A DNA stretch of 64,000 nt from contig OW818687.1 in assembly GCA_942493275.1 (NCBI GenBank), forward strand, positions 434,001 to 498,000, in the 5' to 3' direction. Below the pieces are notes generated by a model. The model was not told the DNA's origin. It saw only the letters and a list, made by a program, of their open reading frames with translations, and searched no databases. The translations under genes were made by a program, and so were the position numbers. This DNA is from G942493275 sp942493275 (GTDB taxonomy: Bacteria; Actinomycetota; Coriobacteriia; Anaerosomatales; PHET01). Positions 51,804 to 60,388 of the stretch are shown here, piece after piece (within the stretch, counting starts at the first letter, position 1; each line of letters opens with the position of its first letter).

Positions 51804-53226
51804 CGGGTGCCTCCTCGGAATCGACGAAAACCCTCTCGGGGTGCGTGTAGACGACGAGCTTGCCACCGCGCGCGTAGCCGATGAGCGTGATGCCCAGCTC
51901 TCCGGCGATCTCGGCGGCCAGGTCGGTCACGGCCGAGCGCGAGACCACGATGGGCACGCGCGCCTTGGCGGCCTTGACCGCCATCTCGTAGGAGATCCGG
52001 CCGGTGGTGAGCAGTACGGCCTCGGTGAGGTCGAGGCGGTCGAGCCACGCGCGCCCGAGCGCCTTGTCGAGCGCGTTATGGCGCCCCACGTCCTCGCGCA
52101 CGATCTCCACGCGGCCCGCGTGCCCGATGGCGCAGGCGTGCATGCCGCCGGTGTCGCGATAGGCTTCTGCGCCGCGCGCCATCTGCCGCATCATGTCGTA
52201 GAGGTCGTCGCTCGCCACGGTCATGGCCGAGTCGAGGTGCGCGAGACCCTTTGCATGTCCGATGCTCGAGAACGTGATGCCCTTGCCGCAGCCGCTGGTC
52301 ACGTAGCGGGTCCGGTACACCATGTCCGAGGGAACCTCTTCGGAGGTGGTTACCCATGCCATCCCGCGCTTCACGTCCACGTCGACGCGGTCGAACGCCT
52401 CGCGGTCCGCAAGCAGCCCCTCGGCCACCAGGAAGCCGACCGCCATCTCCTCGAGATCGGTCGGGGATGCCTGGACGGTCGCGACCTCGACGTCGTTCAT
52501 GTGCACGGTGATCGGGCGCTCTGACGGCATGCCTCGCGGACGACGCGTGCCAACCTCGACGACCTGGAGCTTGGGAGCCTCGCCACGGATCTCCTGCGGC
52601 ATCGCATGCGCGCGGACCTCCGCGAGATCCTCGGGGGTGTTGATGTTGACGAGGCTGCGCAGCTCGGGGTCGGCCGAACGCAACGCCTCGACCGGCAGCT
52701 CCGCCACGCGCACCTCGGAGAAGATCGCGACCAGTCGACGGCGACCGCTGTCGAGCGCGGCGCGCGCGACCGGCAGGCACGCTTCGACGCGATAGAGCGC
52801 GAGCAGCGGCTCGGGTCCCTTCTCCGAGACCGGCACCACGACATCCGCGCCTTCGCGTGCATCCCACAGCGCGGTGATGACGCCGGGCTCGAGCCACGGC
52901 ATGTCGGCCGCGACTGCGAGCACCCACTCGTTACCGGCCGAGGCAAGCGCCGTGACCAGGCCGCCGAGAGGACCCTGGTAAGCAACCTCATCGGTGAGCA
53001 CGGGCACGCCCTCGGGAATCTCGCCGTCGGCGAGCGTCTCGGGCCTGTTGGTCACCACGATGGTCTCCGCGCAGACTTCGCTGACCGCCTCGATGACTCG
53101 TCCCACAAGGGACGTCCCGTCGATGTCGAGCAGGGTCTTGTCCACGCCCATACGCATGGAACGGCCACCCGCGAGCACTGCCGCGGTGACCGGTATCAGT
53201 TCGCTATCAGCCGCGATGTCCGGCAC
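51796..53226 (-). CDS. Fusion of MobA guanylyltransferase and FdhD sulfurtransferase
   Basis: A 476-aa bifunctional protein. Residues 1-205 are MobA-like (VTAAVLAGGRSMRMGVDKTLL, VAADMPWLEP, LVNINTPEDLA), making bis-MGD cofactor with GTP. Residues about 225-476 are FdhD (ERPITVHMNDVEVATVQASPTDLEEMAVGFLVAEGLL, TSGCGKGITF, GRHNALDKALG, GRISYEMAVKAA). FdhD passes sulfur from a cysteine desulfurase to the Mo/W of formate dehydrogenase; here only one Cys is in the loop (TSGCGKG) where E. coli FdhD has CxxC. The GTG start follows AAGGGTGG. Both steps serve the fdhA product in this window. Confidence 0.93.
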   Translation of the reverse strand: MPDIAADSELIPVTAAVLAGGRSMRMGVDKTLLDIDGTSLVGRVIEAVSEVCAETIVVTNRPETLADGEIPEGVPVLTDEVAYQGPLGGLVTALASAGNEWVLAVAADMPWLEPGVITALWDAREGADVVVPVSEKGPEPLLALYRVEACLPVARAALDSGRRRLVAIFSEVRVAELPVEALRSADPELRSLVNINTPEDLAEVRAHAMPQEIRGEAPKLQVVEVGTRRPRGMPSERPITVHMNDVEVATVQASPTDLEEMAVGFLVAEGLLADREAFDRVDVDVKRGMAWVTTSEEVPSDMVYRTRYVTSGCGKGITFSSIGHAKGLAHLDSAMTVASDDLYDMMRQMARGAEAYRDTGGMHACAIGHAGRVEIVREDVGRHNALDKALGRAWLDRLDLTEAVLLTTGRISYEMAVKAAKARVPIVVSRSAVTDLAAEIAGELGITLIGYARGGKLVVYTHPERVFVDSEEAPDV

Positions 53227-53303
53227 TGAACCACCCTTTCGCCGATCCTATCGGCGTTCTGTCCCGATGATGCCCCGGACGTGCTGGTTCGCCCGGGTCC
53301 GTT

Positions 53304-56300
53304 CTATGGTCTGGTGTATGAGTGCGACACTCCGCCGGTGTGACAACCGGTGGCGCATGCACCGCCGCTGCCCGCGTGCGTCCACCCGACGTCACTGCGG
53401 ATCAGGTGCTCCTCATCGGAGCCATGGCTCGCATGGCAGCCCTCGCAACCGACTTCGCGATCGAGGACGTGGAAGCTGTGCAGGGTCTCGCGTCCCGCCG
53501 TGACGTCCGCATCGTAGAAGTTGCTGGTAGACGTCGGGTTCGCGGGACCATCCGCGGTGCCGGTGAGGTAGACCTCGTCACGGTGGCAGCGGAAGCACAG
53601 TTGCGTCGCAGTATCAGACGTCACGCCCACGAACGGCTGCAGCATGAGCGGCGCGCTCGGCGAGTAGTGCGGTCCGCGTGCGAGCGCGGCATCGCCGTTG
53701 CCGTGGCAGTCGATGCAGTACACCATCGAGTCGTTGTCCCACGCCGGTGTCGCCGAGACGAACGAACCGGCGGTCGCTTCGGATGCGGTGTTCACGCCCT
53801 CAACTGCGTGGAACGAAGTGAGACGCGTGTCGAACTCCGAAGCGATGTCGCGCGTCGCGGTCGACGGCGCCCACTCGCTGTGGCACTTCATGCAGAGTTC
53901 GTACTCACGGTCCACGCCCTGCTTCTCGGTGAAGGTGATCGAGCCGACGGGCGCATTGCTCACCGAGACGCCCCAAGCTCCGAGCAGCGACCCATAGACG
54001 TTGGGCGCCGCGTCGTCAGCGTCGGTCGACTCGTGCGTGTTGTGGCAGTCGCTGCACTCGACGTGACGGGCGAACGACGCGGTCTCGGTGGAGACGTGCG
54101 TGTCCGGGACGGCGCCTGACGCGTGACGCGACGGGCCGATCGGACCGAGGTCGGCGGCGACGATCCACGCGCCGCCCGAACCGGAGCCCGCGGACTCCGC
54201 GCCCGACGCGTAGTAGTAGGCGGTGCCGTCGAACTCGGTGAGGTCGGCACGGACCCTGAACGAGGCGATGCCGGGCGCCTGGGCTGAGGCCTCCTGCGAG
54301 CGACTGCCCGCGAACGCCACGATGGCCTGCGGACGCCCGCGGCCCTCGAGATCACCTATGACGACGCTCGTGGGGTTGGCCCAGTTGCCGATGGTGCGAT
54401 CGATGGGCACCGCAAAGCCGCCACCGTTGTCTTCCTGCGGGAAGGCGCTCACGCGCGAGCGATCGTCGCCGGCCGGCGCATCGCGGACGACGACAAGCTC
54501 GGCGCCGCTGGTGCCGACCGGGGTGATGCCCGCGAACAGCTGACCGATCGCCGTACTCTGTGCTCGCTGGGTGGCGTTCTTATCGTCGTCTGCGACAGCG
54601 AGCGCGTTGCCCGCACCGTCGAAGACCGAGGCGAGCGCCGTGGTCTCGCCGCTGTTGGCGACCGCGATCTCTCCCACTCCGTCGCCGGAAAGGTCCCCGA
54701 TCGACGGACCCCTGGGCGAAGCGAGCGTGGCATACGGGCCGTTCTCGGTAAGGGTGCCGAGCTCACCGGTTACGACGTAAAGCGCATCCGGCCCCGTGAG
54801 GGTGACGGCGAGTTCTTCCAGTGAGGTGCCGAGCACGTTACCGGCGGTAAGACCGCTGATGGCGCCTGAGGGGAACGTCACGCTGCCGCCCACGACCGGC
54901 TGGAAGCTCCCGACGCTCCAGCGATAGGTGCGCACGGTGCTCCCGGTTGCAGTCACGAGTTCGAGCCCCGCGTCGCCGAGTACGTTGGCGACGACCAGGT
55001 AGTCGGCCGTCTCGATCAGTGCAGCGTCACCCGGATCGGGCGCGAGGCCGGCGAGCGGCGAGTGTGCGAGTACGGCGACGCTGGGCAGTCCGCTGCGCGC
55101 GACGAGCAGCTCGGTCACGCCATCGCCATCGATGTCGCCGGTGTCGATCGGACCGATGCGGCCCTGCAGGAACTCGCGAGGCTCGCCGAGCGTCGTGCTG
55201 GTGGTGGTGAGACGCGAGCGGACCTGCAGGCGCGCCGCCTCGACTGTCGATGTCGTCGCACCGAACGCGGTGATGACCTCCGTCACGCCGTCAGCGTCCG
55301 GGAAGTCCACCGACGCGACGTCGGTCGCGACCGTGGACGCGAGGCCGTGGCACACGTAGCACAGGTCCTTGCCCTCGAGCGCTGCAAGCTTGGGAATCGC
55401 GGTTCCGGTGCCGTCATCGACGCCCATCGGGCGGTGACAGACCTGACACTCGCCGACCGCCCGGCTCGTCTCGGCGGAACCGGGTTCGCGGCGCGCGACC
55501 CACTCACCCTCGGCTGCGATAGTCGCGTCCGAGGAGCCGTGGCCCGACGCCTCGTAGGCAATGCCGCCGTGGTAGGTGTCCTGGTCGCCGGGATGACATC
55601 CGTAGCACAGCCAGCGATCGTTGGCCGGAACGGCGTAGGTGGCGGGGGCGGAAGGGGTCGCAAGCTGCGACACGATAAGCGGTGGGTTGGCCGAGCCATG
55701 CGGCTGGTGACACGCGCTGCATACGATATTGGTGCCGGAGACGGTCGGCGTTATGTCGGCGTGGCGCGTCTGGCCAAAGACCCCGAGCCCGTCGAAGATC
55801 TCGGCGGGACGACCGGCGTGGCAGACCACGCAGTACTCGTTGCCTGAGTGCACCGTGGTGGTTGTGGTCTTCGCCCGCAGGAGCGCGGCCGGCATGGTCG
55901 AGGATGCCTCGGCTCCTCCGCCGTGCGTGTCGTGGCAGTCGCTGCACTGCTTGGTAGCGGGGCCGAACGTCGAGATGCCAGGCGTGAGCACATGACCGGA
56001 GCCCGCGAGAAACTCGCCCTGGACGTCCTTCTCGGACCCGAGGGTCTCAACGCCGTGGCAGGTGTAGCACAACTCGGTGTCGCCGGTGTCCTCGGCGTAG
56101 GTGCCGACGATCAGCGCCTGGATCCGCGTGCCGAGGGCATCACGTGCGAAAACCTCGGAGCCGGAAGAGTGCGAGCGGTGACACATGGCACAGGAGTCGG
56201 TGTCGGCTTCGATCGCGACGTGAGGAGGGGGAACCTCCGCGAGAACCGACGACGAGAGCGCAAGAAGCCAAGCGGTCGTCAGCGCAACGACTACCGCAAT

Positions 56301-56330
56301 CCGTGCCCCCTGTGCGCGGGAGGCCCTCAC
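53304..56330 (-). CDS. Exported 14-heme cytochrome with inserted FG-GAP propeller
   Basis: A 1008-aa secreted protein with a GTG start giving the signal peptide VVVALTTAWLLALSSSVLAE. Eight CXXCH lie in the first 350 residues (CAMCH, CYTCH, CSDCH, CVVCH, CSACH, CYGCH, CQVCH, CYVCH). A heme-free region (about 365-720) carries FG-GAP/VCBS-like repeats (IDTGDIDGDGVTELLVARSG, IGDLSGDGVGEIAVANSG, VVIGDLEGRGRPQAIVAFAG). Six more motifs follow at the C-terminus (CSDCH, CMKCH, CIDCH, CFRCH, CEGCH and CATGCH). The propeller could bind a partner or Ca2+. The frame stays open 23 codons upstream, but the signal peptide fits the GTG. It lies between tupC and mobA-fdhD. Confidence 0.88.
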   Translation of the reverse strand: MRASRAQGARIAVVVALTTAWLLALSSSVLAEVPPPHVAIEADTDSCAMCHRSHSSGSEVFARDALGTRIQALIVGTYAEDTGDTELCYTCHGVETLGSEKDVQGEFLAGSGHVLTPGISTFGPATKQCSDCHDTHGGGAEASSTMPAALLRAKTTTTTVHSGNEYCVVCHAGRPAEIFDGLGVFGQTRHADITPTVSGTNIVCSACHQPHGSANPPLIVSQLATPSAPATYAVPANDRWLCYGCHPGDQDTYHGGIAYEASGHGSSDATIAAEGEWVARREPGSAETSRAVGECQVCHRPMGVDDGTGTAIPKLAALEGKDLCYVCHGLASTVATDVASVDFPDADGVTEVITAFGATTSTVEAARLQVRSRLTTTSTTLGEPREFLQGRIGPIDTGDIDGDGVTELLVARSGLPSVAVLAHSPLAGLAPDPGDAALIETADYLVVANVLGDAGLELVTATGSTVRTYRWSVGSFQPVVGGSVTFPSGAISGLTAGNVLGTSLEELAVTLTGPDALYVVTGELGTLTENGPYATLASPRGPSIGDLSGDGVGEIAVANSGETTALASVFDGAGNALAVADDDKNATQRAQSTAIGQLFAGITPVGTSGAELVVVRDAPAGDDRSRVSAFPQEDNGGGFAVPIDRTIGNWANPTSVVIGDLEGRGRPQAIVAFAGSRSQEASAQAPGIASFRVRADLTEFDGTAYYYASGAESAGSGSGGAWIVAADLGPIGPSRHASGAVPDTHVSTETASFARHVECSDCHNTHESTDADDAAPNVYGSLLGAWGVSVSNAPVGSITFTEKQGVDREYELCMKCHSEWAPSTATRDIASEFDTRLTSFHAVEGVNTASEATAGSFVSATPAWDNDSMVYCIDCHGNGDAALARGPHYSPSAPLMLQPFVGVTSDTATQLCFRCHRDEVYLTGTADGPANPTSTSNFYDADVTAGRETLHSFHVLDREVGCEGCHASHGSDEEHLIRSDVGWTHAGSGGACATGCHTGGVSHSYTRP

Positions 56331-56407
56331 TCCCGACTGCCACCTGTGTTGTGCATGGGTCCGGCTCAGAACGCTCCTTTGGGTCGCATACGGCCACACG
56401 TACCATC

Positions 56408-56413
56408 ATTGTA
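56408..56413 (-). promoter_or_regulatory. Possible -10 of the cytochrome/Moco operon
   Basis: On the minus strand TACAAT precedes the 14-heme cytochrome gene by about 77 bp. A -35 at the right distance is weak. If used, it would start a transcript from the cytochrome through the whole Moco set to 40893; read-through from tupC is the alternative. Confidence 0.3.
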
Positions 56414-56480
56414 CTGGCGACAGAGGTGAAACGCACGCCCGAGGGTGTGTGGTTCCAGAGGATTTGAGCCGCTCAGAGGC

Positions 56481-57575
56481 TCATTCGGCGACTCGCCAAC
56501 GGACCGAAGTCGCCTTGAATACAGCAAGCACCGAGGTCCCGCACTCCAGGCCGAGCTCTTGGACCGACGCGCGCGACACGCTTGAGGTGAACTCGACGCC
56601 CCCGGCGTCGAGTGTCACCGTCATGGTCGATCCGCGCGGAGAGAGGTCCGTGACCGTCGCCGGGATGCGGTTTCGCGCGGTGGTGACCGGCAGATCGACG
56701 TCGCCCGCGAACAGAAGAACGTCTTCAGGGGCGATGGAGAACAGCAGCTGAACCCCGGGCTCCGCAAAGCCCGTTGAGATGACCGTGACCCCATCGACCC
56801 TGATCGCGATCAGGCCATCCTGATACGGTGTCGCGGTTCCGACCATCGGCTTCGAAAGCCCGAGGAAGCGTGCCGTCCACTCGTCGCGCGGCAGCGCCAT
56901 GACGTCGTCGGTCGGGCCCTCGGCGACGATGCGCCCCTCGTTCATGATCGCGATGCGGTCGGCGACCACCATGGCCTCATCCTGGTCGTGGGTGACCCAC
57001 ACCGCCGTAGCGCCCGTATCGCGCAGGATCTCGGCGAACTCACGGGTCAGACGGCGCTTGAGGAGCGCATCGAGTGACGCGAGAGGCTCGTCGAGCAGCA
57101 GCACCTTGGGCTCGATGACCAGCGCCCGCGCGAGCGACACACGCTGGGCCTCCCCGCCTGAGAGCGCCGAGACGCTGCGGTCTGCGAAACCGCCAAGACC
57201 TACCTGCTCGAGCGCATGCTCGATTGGCGCGCGCCGCTGGGACTTGGACACGCCGCGCACTGCGAGCCCGTAGCCGACGTTTGCCGCCACGGTGCCCTTG
57301 AACAGGTAGGGACGCTGAAATACCGCAGCGATCTGCAGCTTCGTGGCGCGGTCGGTCGTCGAGGTCGCGACGCCGTCGGCCAGCACCGTCCCGGCGTCGG
57401 GCTTCGCAAGCAGGCCGAGCACCTCGAGCAGCGTCGACTTGCCCGACCCACTGGGGCCGAGCAGTGCCTGGACGCTGCCGGCAGGAATCTCGAATCCGTC
57501 CACTTCGAGCCGGAAGTGTGATTTCGAGAACTCCCGCACCAGACCGGACACCGCGAGGGTCAGTCCCCCGCTCAT
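56481..57575 (-). CDS. tupC: Tungstate/molybdate-type ABC transporter ATPase
   Basis: A 364-aa ATP-binding protein: Walker A GPSGSGKSTLLE, Q-loop (VFQRPYLF), signature LSGGEAQRVSLARAL, Walker B VLLLDEPLASLD and H-loop (VWVTHDQDEA). A C-terminal TOBE-like region (about 240-364, IAPEDVLLFAG...PATVTDLSPRGSTMTVTLDAGGVEFT) is typical of oxyanion importers. It overlaps the permease stop. The substrate is assigned from TupA/TupB next door. Confidence 0.9.
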   Translation of the reverse strand: MSGGLTLAVSGLVREFSKSHFRLEVDGFEIPAGSVQALLGPSGSGKSTLLEVLGLLAKPDAGTVLADGVATSTTDRATKLQIAAVFQRPYLFKGTVAANVGYGLAVRGVSKSQRRAPIEHALEQVGLGGFADRSVSALSGGEAQRVSLARALVIEPKVLLLDEPLASLDALLKRRLTREFAEILRDTGATAVWVTHDQDEAMVVADRIAIMNEGRIVAEGPTDDVMALPRDEWTARFLGLSKPMVGTATPYQDGLIAIRVDGVTVISTGFAEPGVQLLFSIAPEDVLLFAGDVDLPVTTARNRIPATVTDLSPRGSTMTVTLDAGGVEFTSSVSRASVQELGLECGTSVLAVFKATSVRWRVAE

Positions 57576-58285
57576 CGGTCATCACGCTCCCACCGCTCCG
57601 CGGAGGTCTGCATGGTGGTGAGGAAGATGTTCACGAAGATGACGATGCCGAACAGCACGATGGCCAGCGCGAGAGCGGGCCCGTATCGGCCCATGCGGGT
57701 GAACTGCACGATCGCAGTCGTCATGACCCGCGTTTCACCCTCGAGGTTGCCGCCGAGCATCTGGGACGCCCCGACCTCGGAGATGATCGCGCCAAAACCG
57801 CCGGCGACCGCCGCCAGCAGGCCCATGCGTGACTCGGAGATCGTCAGCATCTGCACGCGCCACGAAGACGCGCCCAGCGATGCGGCCTGGAGTTTGAGTT
57901 GGCGTGGCACCGCGCTCACCGCGGCGGCGGTGATTGCGACGATGATCGGGACGGCGATGATGAGCTGAGCGATCACCATCGCAGTCTGGCTGTACAGCAA
58001 GGAGAGGTCTCCGAGCGGTCCGCGTCGCGACAGGGTCATCGCCACGACCAAGCCGACGAAGACGGGCGGGAGGCCCATGCCCGCGTTGAACATGATGAGC
58101 GCCACACCGCGTCCCACGAAGCGGCGCGAGCCGATGAAGAGACCGATCGGCAACCCGACGAGGAGCGCAAGGAGAGTTGCTGTGCCCGATACCCTGAGCG
58201 ACGTCGTGACGATGAGCCACACGTCGACCGTGCCGGATCTCAGCAGCTCCCAGCCCTCAACAAGTGCGGTCGTGTATATCTCCAT
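57572..58285 (-). CDS. tupB: Tungstate-type ABC transporter permease
   Basis: A 237-aa membrane protein with about five helices and the binding-protein-dependent permease motif (LQAASLGASSWRVQMLTISESRMGLLA, an EAA loop variant). GGFGAIISEVGASQMLGGNLEGETRVMTTAI is a strong TupB signature. It lies between tupA and tupC. Confidence 0.92.
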   Translation of the reverse strand: MEIYTTALVEGWELLRSGTVDVWLIVTTSLRVSGTATLLALLVGLPIGLFIGSRRFVGRGVALIMFNAGMGLPPVFVGLVVAMTLSRRGPLGDLSLLYSQTAMVIAQLIIAVPIIVAITAAAVSAVPRQLKLQAASLGASSWRVQMLTISESRMGLLAAVAGGFGAIISEVGASQMLGGNLEGETRVMTTAIVQFTRMGRYGPALALAIVLFGIVIFVNIFLTTMQTSAERWERDDR

Positions 58286-58306
58286 CAGCTCGCGCCCTGC
58301 CTCGGA

Positions 58307-59194
58307 CTACTCGGCGTTCGGGATGAACAGAGGCTGGCCGTACTCTTCGACGCCGAACTCCTCGATGACCTTCTGGCCCTCGGGGGACAGGATCCAGTCG
58401 AAGAAGGCCTGACCGCCGTCTTGGTTCTTGGCATCGGTCACGACGATGACGCCGTACTGGTTGAGCAGCGCCTTGTCGCCCTCGCGCAGAATGACCAGGT
58501 CGATTGCGTCCTTCATCGACAGGTAGGTCGCGCGGTCGGCCAGCGTATAGCCGCCGGTCTCGGACGTGATCTTGAGGGTCTCGCCCATGCCCTGACCGGT
58601 CGACTCGTACCACTTGTCAGCCTCAGGCGTGGGGGTCGGCTCGACGCCGGCCTGCGCCCACATCTTGAGCTCCTTCTTGTGGGTGCCGGAGTCGTCGCCG
58701 CGGGAGACGAACACCGCCTTGCCGGCATCGCCCGCAGCCTCGATCGCGAGCATGGCCGCGGTGGTGTCGGCCGAGGCCTTCACGCCCGCCGGGTCGGCCG
58801 CAGGGCCGACGATGACGAAGTCGTTGTACATGACGTCCTTGCGCTCGACGCCGAAACCGGCCGCGACGAGCTTCTCCTCGTCGGCCTTGGCGTGGACGAG
58901 CAGAACGTCGGCGTCCTTGGTCTCACCGAGCTTGAGCGCCTCACCGGTGCCTACGGCGATGACCTTGATATCGAAGTCGGGATTGGCATCTTCGAAGGCC
59001 GGGATGAGGACGTCGAACAGACCGGAATCCTCGGTTGAAGTTGTGGAGGCCAGAATGACCTCGGAAGGCGCCGCTGCTTCGGGCTCCGGCGTTTCAGCCG
59101 GCTGCGAGCAAGCGACCAAACCGGTTGCGAGCGCGAGGGCGAGTGCTACCCCCACAACGCGTCGCGATGCGAACGTACGAAATACGCGCTGCAT
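58307..59194 (-). CDS. tupA: Tungstate-type substrate-binding lipoprotein
   Basis: A 295-aa lipoprotein: signal (VVGVALALALATGLVAC, lipobox Cys29) and a periplasmic-binding fold with the TupA signatures ILASTTSTEDSGLFDVLIP (the TTTS-type oxyanion loop), VIAVGTGEALKLGETKDADVLLVHA and VFVSRGDDSGTHKKELKMW. TupA binds tungstate with high affinity, and molybdate weakly. AAAGGAG precedes the ATG and is part of the riboswitch-like leader, so translation may be blocked when cofactor is plentiful. Confidence 0.92.
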   Translation of the reverse strand: MQRVFRTFASRRVVGVALALALATGLVACSQPAETPEPEAAAPSEVILASTTSTEDSGLFDVLIPAFEDANPDFDIKVIAVGTGEALKLGETKDADVLLVHAKADEEKLVAAGFGVERKDVMYNDFVIVGPAADPAGVKASADTTAAMLAIEAAGDAGKAVFVSRGDDSGTHKKELKMWAQAGVEPTPTPEADKWYESTGQGMGETLKITSETGGYTLADRATYLSMKDAIDLVILREGDKALLNQYGVIVVTDAKNQDGGQAFFDWILSPEGQKVIEEFGVEEYGQPLFIPNAE

Positions 59195-59198
59195 CAGT

Positions 59199-59296
59199 AC
59201 TCCTTTCCAAATGGGAGGCCGTGAAGTTTCCCTCGCGACCCTAACGTCCCGGTTGCCCTGGCGCCGCCGCGCGGTAGGCCTGTCCGGGATCGGAGT
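59199..59296 (-). promoter_or_regulatory. Moco/W-cofactor riboswitch-like element, tup leader
   Basis: About 98 nt. The ends pair as ACTCC (59296-59292) with GGAGT (59203-59199). Inside are GAGG-GAAA-CTTC (GNRA loop), GGCCTCCC and TTTGGAAAGG in the same order as in the fdh leader. The 3' strand of the outer helix contains the tupA Shine-Dalgarno (AAAGGAG, 59206-59200), five bases before the ATG. This suggests direct control of translation, unlike the terminator used at fdh. Confidence 0.65.
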
Positions 59297-59348
59297 TATG
59301 GACCGCACCCATGTGCGGCATCACAAAACAGGATACCCGAAAGCCGAA

Positions 59349-59376
59349 CGCCCGACAGTCGCGTGACCGCCGGGCG
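59349..59376 (-). terminator. Hairpin after the second CWB2 gene
   Basis: CGCCCGGC (59376-59369) and GTCGGGCG (59356-59349) pair over 8 bp with one G-U, 25 bp past the CWB2 stop. The tail GTTCGGCTTTCGG is only weakly T-rich, so it is a modest terminator that would isolate the tup genes. Confidence 0.45.
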
Positions 59377-59396
59377 TCCATTGAGACTGTCTGCCG

Positions 59397-60388
59397 ATGC
59401 CTACTGCAGGTAGTTGTTGATCTGCGCCTCGACGGCAGGCGTGATGACCACGGTGCCGCCAAAGATGTAGCACTCCTCGATGCTGCCGCCGTTGATCGAG
59501 AGCCAGGCGGCGGTATCGGGGCTGAGCACCGTGCTTTGCGTGAGCAGGAGCACGCCGTTCTTGCTGCCGAGCATGCCTCCGCCGGCGAGCGCGTCAGGCA
59601 GGCTGGCGGCGAAGCCGACCGCACCGAAGTCGAGCCAGCCCTTGGCCTGGGCCTTGGTGGCGATGGTGGTGGCGGTCAGGTAGCGGTTGGTGCCCGCCCA
59701 GCGGTGCTCGGCGTCGTCAGCGACCCCGAGGCCGCTAGTGAGCACGCTCGAGGCGATGGTGTTGGGGCCGCCGGCGGCCACGATGCCGACAGCCGAGCCC
59801 TTGGCGGTGGTGAGCCGCGCGATCTCGGCGCTGGTCTCTGCCGGCACGGCGGTGGCCGATACGAGCAGGATCGGGTAGCCCTGGGCCGCCGCGATCGGCG
59901 AGAGTGCGAGCGCATCCGAGAACTTCGCCTGGTCGGCGCCGTTGGCGATGAGCACGGTGTCGGGAGCGGTGCGCCCGGTGCGGGTCTGGATGGCTTTGGA
60001 GACCGCGACGGCGGTGTCGTAGCGGTTGCTGCCGGCCACGCGCACGCCGGTGACCGTGCGGCCCGGTGCGAGCACGCCCACGCGGGCCACGAGCGCGTTC
60101 ATGGTCGCCTGCGGGATGGCGGCGGTGCCGCCGACGAAGGTGATCTTGACCGAGCCTCTGGCGCGCGCGATCTCGGCGATCTCGTCTTCGACCTTGGCGG
60201 GGTCCCCGGTCGAGTTGATCAGCAGCAGCGGGGCCTTGAGGTTGAAGGAGAGCCCCGAGGCGGGCAGTGCGTCGACCGCCGAGCGGTCCTCGCCGGATGC
60301 GACGATGACCTCGGTGACGCCGGGCCAACTCTTGTCGCCGGCCGGGTCGAAGCCGGTCTCGGCGATGCTTTTCGCGGTGCCGTAGCGC
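59397..60388 (-). repeat. Long direct repeat, copy B (CWB2 module)
   Basis: This is the counterpart of 29015..30006: 992 bp, no gaps, 14 mismatches, most of them silent. It covers the entire CWB2 module plus four bases past the stop. The two copies are 30.4 kb apart in the same direction, so recombination between them would delete the fdh/Moco/tup region. Confidence 0.9.
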
